Assembly: GCA_014804285.1 (NCBI GenBank)
Contig: JAAVAA010000070.1
Span: 1-8,720, forward strand
DNA from: Lachnospiraceae bacterium
GTDB taxonomy: Bacteria > Bacillota > Clostridia > Lachnospirales > Lachnospiraceae
Direction: 5' to 3'
DNA: 8,720 nucleotides
Position numbers and translations under genes: made by a program. Below the pieces are notes generated by a model, which was given only the letters and a program-made list of their open reading frames with translations, was not told where the DNA came from and ran no database searches. Below are positions 1 through 5,726 of this stretch, in pieces; position 1 is the first letter of the stretch, and each line of letters opens with the position of its first letter.

Positions 1-146
1 AATTATATAGAATTATATGTATAATGTGGATAAAAGAATTAAGGTACTTTATATGAGGATGCTAAAATAGTGGTCTTCCAGAGAAAATGATTTTAGAATA
101 TAATAAAAATACTTGATATAGTTCTGAAAAATGGAGTGCAGAAATT

Positions 147-977
147 ATGAAACAATCGGATGCTTTGAAACTGACTATGCTTGGGACAGGAAATGCGCTT
201 GCAACAAGATGCTATAACACCTGCTTTTCCTTAGAAAAGGAAGAGAAGATTTTTCTGGTGGATGCAGGAGGAGGCAATGAGATTATCAGAATTTTGCAGG
301 AGGAGGAGATTTCTCTTGCCGAAATTCATGATCTTTTTATCACTCATGCACATTCTGACCATGTATTGGGTGCAGTCTGGGTTATTCGTATGATCGGGCA
401 GATGATAAACAAAAACCAGTACGAAGGAGAACTGCGGATATATGCACATGGGCAATTAATCAAGGATCTGCAGATAATCTGCGGAGTGGTTCTGATGAAA
501 AAGGTTACAGATTTATTTGGAGGTAAGATTCACTTTATTGAGATTGGTGATGGGATGGAATGTACCATCATTGATCAACAGGTTCAATTTTTTGATATAC
601 AGTCAACAAAGCTTTTGCAATATGGGTTTGAGATAAAAGAGTATGGTTTGGTGTTCTGCGGGGACGAGCCATTAAAGGAAGAATTGCAGCAAAAGGCGGA
701 TCATGCAAGATATTTGCTGCATGAAGCTTTTTGCCTGTATGAGGAGCGAGAGAAATTTAAGCCTTATGAGAAACATCACAGCACAGTTCGGGATGTGTGT
801 ATTCTTGCAGAACGCCTGCATGTGGAAAATCTGATTTTAATGCACACGGAGGACAGTCATATTGAGAATCGTAAGGCGTTGTATCGGGAAGAGGGGGCTA
901 AGGAGTATCATGGTAATCTGATGATACCGGAAGACCGGGAAAAAATATGGATTGTTACTGCTCAGAGGTCAGCTTGA
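147..977 (+). CDS. RNase Z-like metallo-beta-lactamase-fold hydrolase
   Basis: This 276-residue protein is probably a zinc-dependent hydrolase of the metallo-beta-lactamase fold; the substrate is unknown. Residues 66-75 read THAHSDHVLG, the HxHxDH metal motif (H67, H69, D71, H72). CGD at 171-173 supplies a likely bridging aspartate. LHEAFC at 191-196, HHST at 210-213 and MHTED at 232-236 follow the order of the RNase Z-like branch (HEAT, HST, final His). The N-terminal TMLGTGNA segment is the usual first strand and glycine-rich turn. No signal peptide or membrane segment is visible, so it should be cytoplasmic. The ATG at 147 is preceded by GGAG at 133-136, spaced 10 nt. It lacks RNase Z's usual long flexible arm, so I do not call it tRNA 3' processing. 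A truncated second copy of its 3' end lies at 2410-2554. Fold is confident; role is not. Confidence 0.85.
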   Translation: MKQSDALKLTMLGTGNALATRCYNTCFSLEKEEKIFLVDAGGGNEIIRILQEEEISLAEIHDLFITHAHSDHVLGAVWVIRMIGQMINKNQYEGELRIYAHGQLIKDLQIICGVVLMKKVTDLFGGKIHFIEIGDGMECTIIDQQVQFFDIQSTKLLQYGFEIKEYGLVFCGDEPLKEELQQKADHARYLLHEAFCLYEEREKFKPYEKHHSTVRDVCILAERLHVENLILMHTEDSHIENRKALYREEGAKEYHGNLMIPEDREKIWIVTAQRSA

Positions 978-1439
978 ATGAAACAAATTGATGGTACAGA
1001 CTGATTTTAGTCAGAAACTATCGGTTTTCTTCCTTCAGAAGGAAAATGACCTGCTCTAGTTCCGGGATGTGTTTTTGCTACTTCTTCATTGCTGCTTCAT
1101 ACAGCGCCTTTCTCTAACTGGAAGTATAACAGAAACCAAGGTGAAAAAATACCTTTTATTCTTTCTTTTATTCTTTTGCTTATTCTTATGTATAAGTATT
1201 TTTAAATTCAGAATATTTGCTAATAGCAGTTTCACTATAGTATGAGCAGTAACGCTTAACTCCTTGGAACTGAAAATAGATATAAACAGTATTTAAATTT
1301 GGATTACAATCATTTATAATGTATCAATAAAGAAAGCCAGATGCAAGGAATTAAAAATTTACCAGAAGATAATTTCTATTATGATTTGCAGTAGTTGCTC
1401 TTTTGTAAAAAGGTTTATATATGTAAAAGGAGAAGTAGA
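978..1439. other. Intergenic region without a recognisable gene
   Basis: These 462 bases hold no open frame that resembles a gene on either strand. Just after the hydrolase gene is a weak inverted repeat (GACT, six bases, AGTC, near 998-1012) and a compact one (TTCCTT-CAG-AAGGAA, near 1029-1043). Neither is followed by a T-run convincing enough for a terminator. A very T-rich stretch spans about 1150-1210. The last 150 bases carry the candidate promoter listed separately and the leader of the next gene. On the - strand around 1030-1120 a short frame reads like a Leu/Glu-rich coiled coil, but stops interrupt it and I could not place it. Confidence 0.5.
1292..1320 (+). promoter_or_regulatory. 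Candidate sigma-A promoter for the first SGNH gene
   Basis: TTTAAA (1292-1297) lies 17 bases upstream of a perfect TATAAT (1315-1320). Spacing is optimal and the -10 is consensus; the -35 matches TTGACA at four of six positions. Transcription would begin near 1327, leaving a leader of roughly 110 nt before the ATG at 1440. The region is AT-rich, so chance hexamers are a real possibility. Confidence 0.45.
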
Positions 1440-2399
1440 ATGAGAAAATTTTTATGCCAGAATTATTGGGAAGGTTTAAAAAATATTTGCATAAAATATC
1501 TATCTGATAATTACGACTATTGTTATTTAGACGCTATGCATACAAGAAACAGGGTGGCAGGTGCGAAAACGATTTTGGTTGGTTGCTCCCATGCAATGTA
1601 CGGAATCAATGAAAGTAAAATTTCAGAAGACATAATTAATTTTTCAATTGCTTCTCAAGATTTATACTATAACTTTAAACATATTCAAAAGGCAATAGAA
1701 GAAGGAAAACAGAAAATAAAGAGATGTATCATAAATATAGGTTACTATGGACTTTATCAAGATGTATCCTTGAGTAATAGTTGGAATTATGCACAGTTAT
1801 ATAGGGTTTATTATCCATTATTTGGAGATACCCATAACTTTCATGGTGAAGGGAGCGCTTATGATTGGAATAAGATGGGATATGATAGGGATATCTATAG
1901 CATTGAACTGGTACAAAAACTTTGTCAAGAGTGGACAAGAGGTTTTTTTATGGAAGAAGGCTCCTATTATGGAAGTGCAAAACCCAGATATTCGAATATT
2001 ATATCAACAAATATTACTTGGAATGAGTTAGATGAAAAAACAAAGGAACAAGAAGCATTACGGAGGATGGAGGATCATAATCGTCTAAAAAAGTATGTAC
2101 AGTCTCGAGAGGAAAACAGTATGCTAGTGCTGAAAATAGCAGATTATTTATACCAGAGAGATATAATGCCAGTGTTTGTTATCTTTCCTTTTACAGAGTG
2201 GTACAATCGATATATAGATACTGAGTATAAGAAGGAAATATATGATCTTTTGGACAGTTTACCGATACCAGTAGAGTTTTGGGATTTGAATGATTATAAA
2301 GGTATATTTGATGATGATGATTTTTGCGATACAGATCATTTAAATGACAAAGGTGCAGAGAAAGCTTCAGTGTTGCTGGATGAGATATTAAAAGGATAA
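1440..2399 (+). CDS. SGNH/GDSL-type hydrolase or acyltransferase-like protein (paralogue 1)
   Basis: This 319-residue protein probably has an SGNH (GDSL-type) fold and may add or remove an acyl group on a glycan or other substrate. Residues 45-54 (ILVGCSHAMY) end a beta strand with a candidate nucleophile, S50, in a GxS turn. FSIASQDLYYNF (68-79) and NIGYYGLYQD (99-108) would be the next conserved blocks. DTDHLNDKG (297-305) supplies the DxxH acid-base pair, D297 and H300, as in DltD/AlgX-like and other SGNH proteins. There is no signal peptide or membrane anchor, unlike DltD, which points to a cytoplasmic substrate. The start is ATG 1440 because AGGAG (1428-1432) sits 7 nt ahead of it. A TTG at 1395 would add 15 residues but has no ribosome site. 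It is a paralogue of the 4568-5485 product, with shared SQDLYY, PLFGD and SYYG blocks. Its reading frame is strongly AT-rich. Confidence 0.72.
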   Translation: MRKFLCQNYWEGLKNICIKYLSDNYDYCYLDAMHTRNRVAGAKTILVGCSHAMYGINESKISEDIINFSIASQDLYYNFKHIQKAIEEGKQKIKRCIINIGYYGLYQDVSLSNSWNYAQLYRVYYPLFGDTHNFHGEGSAYDWNKMGYDRDIYSIELVQKLCQEWTRGFFMEEGSYYGSAKPRYSNIISTNITWNELDEKTKEQEALRRMEDHNRLKKYVQSREENSMLVLKIADYLYQRDIMPVFVIFPFTEWYNRYIDTEYKKEIYDLLDSLPIPVEFWDLNDYKGIFDDDDFCDTDHLNDKGAEKASVLLDEILKG

Positions 2400-2409
2400 G
2401 GGAAAAAAG

Positions 2410-2554
2410 GCATGTGGAAAAGCTGATTTTAATGCACAAGGAGGACAATTATATTGAGAATCGTAAGGTATTGTATCTTGAAGAGGGCTCTAAGGAGTAT
2501 CATGGCAATCTGATGATACCGGATGACCGGGAAAAATATGGATCACTGATGTGA
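2410..2554 (+). pseudogene. Truncated, frameshifted copy of the metallo-hydrolase 3' end
   Basis: This segment aligns to 818-952 of the intact hydrolase gene with about a dozen base differences over some 130 positions. It encodes the equivalent of residues 225-267, including the MHxED metal-ligand segment (here LMHKED) and GNLMIPDDREK. One A is missing from the run of six A after ACCGGG, so the frame shifts and ends at TGA 2552-2554. There is no 5' part, no start and no ribosome site. The homology begins abruptly ten bases after the stop of the preceding SGNH gene. I infer that a second hydrolase gene once stood here and lost its 5' portion when the present sequence to its left was installed. 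Confidence 0.88.
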
Positions 2555-2642
2555 GATGATTTTTACTTTTTTAGTAGAAATTTTGTGCGTTTATTCGTGC
2601 ATATTTTAAGTATCATACAAGAAAGAGCCAAAAAGGAGGGCG

Positions 2643-2987
2643 GTGAGTGGCATCAAAACTGAAAAGTACTTTCCCGTAATTAGGGAGAAGGTGATGGACA
2701 TGTTTTCGAAGAAATTGTATGAACTGGACAAAATTGCAGAGAAGTACATGATTAGTGAACAGCAGGAGGTAATAGATGAATAGCAGGAAACGATAGCTGA
2801 GCAGAGACAGAAGATCAATGAAATGCAGGAAGAACGTAAAAAGAAAATGGAAGAGGCACAAAAGCAAGGAATCAGAATTACTGTGAAGATCTTGCAGGAT
2901 GAGGAAGTGCCGGAGCAGAAAATCAGGCAGCGGATTTGTGAACGGTATCAGATTAGTGAGGAACAAGCACAGGAGTTCTTTGATTAG
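2643..2987 (+). pseudogene. Degraded Rpn / PD-(D/E)XK nuclease-like C-terminal tail
   Basis: One frame runs through this segment with a single in-frame TAG at 2781-2783, which looks like a CAG codon changed by one base. The encoded sequence goes from MDMFSKKLYELDKIAEKYM through a Glu/Lys/Gln-rich coiled coil to a GIRITVKILQDE helix and an ERYQISEEQAQEFFD end. Such a charged coiled coil followed by a short helical tail is typical of the C-terminus of Rpn-family (PD-(D/E)XK nuclease / transposase-related) proteins in Lachnospiraceae. The catalytic N-terminal part is absent. AGGAGG at 2634-2639 is too close to GTG 2643 to be convincing, and the frame is open back to about 2610. I call it a relic. 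The family assignment rests on overall character, not on a catalytic motif. Confidence 0.5.
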
Positions 2988-3007
2988 GAAAGAAATGGGT
3001 AAATATA

Positions 3008-3056
3008 CAGCTGGTAATACAGTACGTTGATTCAGACTGTATTTACCAGCTGTTTG
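3008..3056 (+). terminator. Strong hairpin, probable terminator of the relic upstream
   Basis: The left arm, 3008-3023 (CAGCTGGTAATACAGT), is complementary to the right arm, 3036-3052, apart from one bulged base. The loop is 12 bases and the right arm is followed by TTTGTTGT. It lies 20 bases after the stop of the Rpn-like relic. The T-tract is imperfect, so it could instead be the arm of an old mobile element. Confidence 0.55.
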
Positions 3057-3060
3057 TTGT

Positions 3061-3222
3061 CTGGGTGCGAAAATCTTTTTAGGTGTGGTTACGTTATATG
3101 AATCAACATCTTATTGTGATCCTCAAATAAAGCAATTACATCCTAAAAGGAAATGTTTCGGAATAGAAGACCCTGAAACGGGAGAACTGATACCATCGTC
3201 AGGCAAAAGGGGATGAAAGAAA
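3061..3222 (+). pseudogene. Transposase N-terminal fragment (IS4/IS1634-like)
   Basis: Read from 3061, this frame gives a strand (IFLGVVTLYESTSYCDP) and then KRKCFGIEDPETGELIP before ending at TGA 3220-3222. A YESxSYWDPxxKQ segment followed by KRxxIGKIDPxTGEIIP is the characteristic opening of a large group of DDE transposases related to IS4/IS1634 in Clostridia. The usual Trp is Cys here. No catalytic part follows in any frame and there is no credible start codon. This is recognition from memory of the family pattern, so the exact IS family is uncertain. Confidence 0.5.
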
Positions 3223-3555
3223 AATGCAGAAGGGGCAGTCTCTTAAAAAAGCCGTATCTAATGTAATTGGTGCTGGTGATAGGCAGATTAAAGAAAGAGC
3301 TTGCAGATGCCCGTACCCATGCGCTACTATTAACATCAGCTATTGTGCAATGAAACTTCTCCCATACATGGAAGAAACACTTTCAGGGTATCGATGTGTC
3401 AGAGTGCAGGAATTCTGCTTTGCTCTCAGCGAACAGATATGGTAGCAGACATTTTATGTAAAATTGATATGGAATATCGAAACCTGCATAAAATCAAAAG
3501 CTATTATAAAGGTCTTAAAACATCTGTGCCTGAAACGAGGGATTCAAATATAAAG
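3223..3555. other. Degenerate sequence with no assignable gene
   Basis: Two overlapping short frames (3224-3445 and 3343-3561) are open here, but neither has a ribosome site or a recognisable domain, and their composition is unlike the neighbouring genes. The end of the second frame (IDMEYRNLHKIKSYYKGL) does look protein-like. The stretch may be the decayed remainder of the transposase or of another lost gene, broken by frameshifts. I could not identify it. Confidence 0.4.
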
Positions 3556-3584
3556 TTGTAAAACCGTATATATTACGGTATACT
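3556..3584 (+). promoter_or_regulatory. Sigma-A-like promoter with embedded palindrome, DUF1919 operon
   Basis: TTGTAA (3556-3561) and TATACT (3579-3584) are separated by exactly 17 bases. Transcription would start near 3591, about 30 nt before the ATG at 3620. Between the boxes is a perfect inverted repeat, ACCGTA-TATAT-TACGGT (3563-3579), whose last base is also the first base of the -10. That is a classical place for a repressor or activator operator. The promoter is well formed; a regulator binding the palindrome is an inference. Confidence 0.6.
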
Positions 3585-3619
3585 TAAAAAAATTTATGAT
3601 AAGAGAAAGGATGCTATAC

Positions 3620-4525
3620 ATGAAAAAAGTGATTGTTTGGGGAAATAGTTTAGAATATGAGTTCTTTCATAAATATTTCGAGATAGAGAGACTGAAATCA
3701 AATATGGATATAGAGGCAATTATTTTAAATGAAGAACATTTATTTAGCAAGATAGACGGTATAGAGGTCATAAAAATAGATGAACTGTTGGGGAGACAAT
3801 ATGATTACCTGATTGATATGAATCAAGAGGAACCTCAAACTGTTTTGAAAATATTGGAATTATTAAATATTTCGCGTGAAAAGGTGATACCGGCAAGAGT
3901 ATTCTGCCTGCCTTCCTTTGACTTGAATAGATATATAAAAGTAAAAGAGAGCAGGGTAAGCATTATTGCGAATCACTGCTGGGGAGGATATACGTACCAT
4001 AGTCTTGGAATGCAGTTTTTATCACCGTTTATTAATATGTATGTGGAGGCAGAGGATTTCATAAGATTATTGAATGACTTTGATTATTACATGGGGTTGC
4101 CGTTACATTTTATAAAAGAAGGGTATGAAGAGAATTTGAAGAGAAACTATCCAATAGTAGGATTAGATGATGTTGTTTTACGCTTCAATCATTACACAGA
4201 TTTTGATTCTGCTGTTGCTGTTTGGAATCAAAGAAAGAGTAGAATAAATAAGGACAATCTGTTCATTGAAATGGTAATAAGAGACTATAAGGATATAGAA
4301 AAATTTGTTGCTCTGCCGTTTCAACACAAAATAGGTTTTTCTACGATTCCGTGTGAGGAAAGAGATATGTTTTATTGCCGGATTCCAAATGGTCTTGAAG
4401 ATAAATACGCTGATCATATAGGCATTTATTTATGTCGCGTTGCAACGATGGAGGAATTCGGATATTATGATATTTTAAAGCTGTTAAATCATGAAAAGGA
4501 TTTTGGGCGTGTTACATATTCATGA
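3620..4525 (+). CDS. DUF1919 (CAC2185-like) protein with N-terminal Rossmann-like domain
   Basis: This 301-residue protein belongs to the DUF1919 / CAC2185-like family, often annotated as exopolysaccharide biosynthesis proteins. The biochemical activity is not established. Residues 1 to about 105 (KKVIVWGNS start, IDGIEVIKIDEL in the middle) look like the small nucleotide-binding-type domain found at the front of sugar-modifying enzymes. The DUF1919 part begins near 112 with SIIANHCWGGYTYHSLG (114-130) and includes YVEAEDFIRLL (141-151), LPLHFI (160-165) and FNHYTDFDSAVAVWNQR (189-205), all in the order usual for the family. It appears cytoplasmic. ATG 3620 is chosen because AAAGGA at 3606-3611 lies 8 nt ahead; ATGs at 3596 and 3611 lack a site. 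It is followed 42 bases later by the second SGNH gene, so the two are probably co-transcribed. Confidence 0.8.
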   Translation: MKKVIVWGNSLEYEFFHKYFEIERLKSNMDIEAIILNEEHLFSKIDGIEVIKIDELLGRQYDYLIDMNQEEPQTVLKILELLNISREKVIPARVFCLPSFDLNRYIKVKESRVSIIANHCWGGYTYHSLGMQFLSPFINMYVEAEDFIRLLNDFDYYMGLPLHFIKEGYEENLKRNYPIVGLDDVVLRFNHYTDFDSAVAVWNQRKSRINKDNLFIEMVIRDYKDIEKFVALPFQHKIGFSTIPCEERDMFYCRIPNGLEDKYADHIGIYLCRVATMEEFGYYDILKLLNHEKDFGRVTYS

Positions 4526-4567
4526 GTGATAGTTTTGAAAATCTTGTATTGGAGGAAGAGTAACATT

Positions 4568-5485
4568 ATGTTTTCGTTAAAAGAGTTATTAGATGAGAAA
4601 TATAAATCTTGTATAGATTATTTAAATAATCATTATGACTATTCTTACTTGGACAGTATGCATTATATAAATGAGAACAATGACATACAGGCAATTATTA
4701 CGGGACTGTCATATGGGTTAGTAGGAATAGACGCGCGGGAAATGGAGCGTACTATTAATTTTTGTATGCATTCACAGGACTTGTATTATGACTATCTGCA
4801 TGCTAAACGTGCCGTATTAAAAGGAAAAGGAAAGATAAGAAAATGTTATATAACGATGGGATATTACAGTTTATTTTATGATATGTCTTTGGGTGTCAAT
4901 ACAGGCAGATGTTCACAGATCTATGGTCCTCTATTTGGAGATTATCATCATGCAGAAAAAATAAGCGAAGAAGAAGGCGAAAGTAAGGAGAAGGGAAAAA
5001 ACAGGTGGTTTGCTCATGAGTTTTTTGCCGCAGACCCCTCCTACTATGGAATTGCCGTTACAAGAGAAGCGTTATCGGAAACTTATTCCATCTACGGAAA
5101 GGAATGGGTGGGAGTGCCGACGGAAGAAAGAGAAAAAATGGCAGCGGTTGTGGCGGCAAAGCATAACAAACATATAAAGAGAACAGAAACGTTCAGAGAA
5201 AATGTGGGGATTGTGGAAGAGTATATTCGCTTTTTGGTGCAAAATAATATCATGCCTATTGTGATTGTAATGCCGTTTAGCAAGGAATACAGAAGCCATG
5301 TGCTAAAAGAATATAAAGAAATATTGTTACGTGTATTGGAGATATTGCCGCACAGAATAGAATTTATGGATATGAATGATTTAACTGTATTTGAAATAGA
5401 AGATTTCTTAGATATGACGCATTTGAATCAGAAAGGAGCAGTGAAAGTAGCAAAGATACTGAATGATTGTTTTGATATAGAGTGA
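4568..5485 (+). CDS. SGNH/GDSL-type hydrolase or acyltransferase-like protein (paralogue 2)
   Basis: This 305-residue protein is a paralogue of the 1440-2399 product. AIITGLSYGLVGID (42-55) ends a strand with the candidate nucleophile S48 in a GxS turn. NFCMHSQDLYYDY (64-76), TMGYYSLFYD (96-105), PLFGD (121-125) and PSYYGIAVT (157-165) match the paralogue block by block. LDMTHLNQKGA (281-291) supplies D282 and H285 of the DxxH pair. The start is ATG 4568, after GGAGG at 4551-4555 with a rather long 12-nt gap; a GTG at 4526 has no site. No signal peptide is seen. It differs from paralogue 1 by an insertion rich in Glu and Lys (about 130-146) and by Y49 where paralogue 1 has H51 beside the Ser. 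It ends its operon with DUF1919. An acyl-handling role on a sugar is inferred from the fold and context. Confidence 0.72.
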   Translation: MFSLKELLDEKYKSCIDYLNNHYDYSYLDSMHYINENNDIQAIITGLSYGLVGIDAREMERTINFCMHSQDLYYDYLHAKRAVLKGKGKIRKCYITMGYYSLFYDMSLGVNTGRCSQIYGPLFGDYHHAEKISEEEGESKEKGKNRWFAHEFFAADPSYYGIAVTREALSETYSIYGKEWVGVPTEEREKMAAVVAAKHNKHIKRTETFRENVGIVEEYIRFLVQNNIMPIVIVMPFSKEYRSHVLKEYKEILLRVLEILPHRIEFMDMNDLTVFEIEDFLDMTHLNQKGAVKVAKILNDCFDIE

Positions 5486-5529
5486 TATACGAGCATGGAT
5501 ATGGTGAAGAATTCATGAGGGTGTCCCAA

Positions 5530-5566
5530 AAGTCATGAAATGACTTGAGGGGCTGCCCTCTTTTTT
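5530..5566 (+). terminator. Rho-independent terminator closing the DUF1919-SGNH operon
   Basis: GAGGG (5547-5551) and CCCTC (5556-5560) form a GC-rich stem around GCTG, followed at once by six T (5561-5566). A second hairpin, AAGTCAT-GAA-ATGACTT (5530-5546), abuts it upstream. The pair lies 45 bases after the SGNH stop and separates that operon from the next gene. Confidence 0.8.
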
Positions 5567-5649
5567 GACAAAAAAGGGGCTGTCACACTAAAATCATGTG
5601 GCTCCAGCCAATGGATAGCAGGACTCCTTATCTCTTAATAAAGAAATAT

Positions 5650-5678
5650 TTTACTTTTATGTATCTTTTTATTATACT
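5650..5678 (+). promoter_or_regulatory. Sigma-A-like promoter for the glycosyltransferase-methyltransferase gene
   Basis: TTTACT (5650-5655) and TATACT (5673-5678) are spaced 17 bases apart. Transcription would begin near 5685, about 40 nt before ATG 5727. With the terminator just upstream, this makes the next gene an independent transcription unit. Confidence 0.6.
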
Positions 5679-5726
5679 ATAAACAAATGGAATGGTTGGA
5701 AAATAGAAAAAGGAGTTAACTGACAG

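Noticed and set aside
76..104. Promoter for the metallo-hydrolase with TATAAT at 99-104
   Set aside because: The matching -35 (TTCCAG) is poor and the surroundings are so AT-rich that TATAAT is expected by chance.
231..455. Reverse-strand frames lying within the genes
   Set aside because: They oppose clearly coding + strand genes, lack ribosome sites and have no recognisable protein character.
1030..1120. Antisense transposase orfA-like coiled coil
   Set aside because: The - strand frame is interrupted by stops and the Leu/Glu pattern is too short to assign.
1395..1439. TTG start extending the first SGNH protein by 15 residues
   Set aside because: No ribosome site precedes it; ATG 1440 has AGGAG at 7 nt, and the resulting N-terminus matches the paralogue.
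3224..3561. Two small overlapping open frames as genes
   Set aside because: No ribosome site, no recognised domain, flanked by relics; more likely chance or decayed frames.
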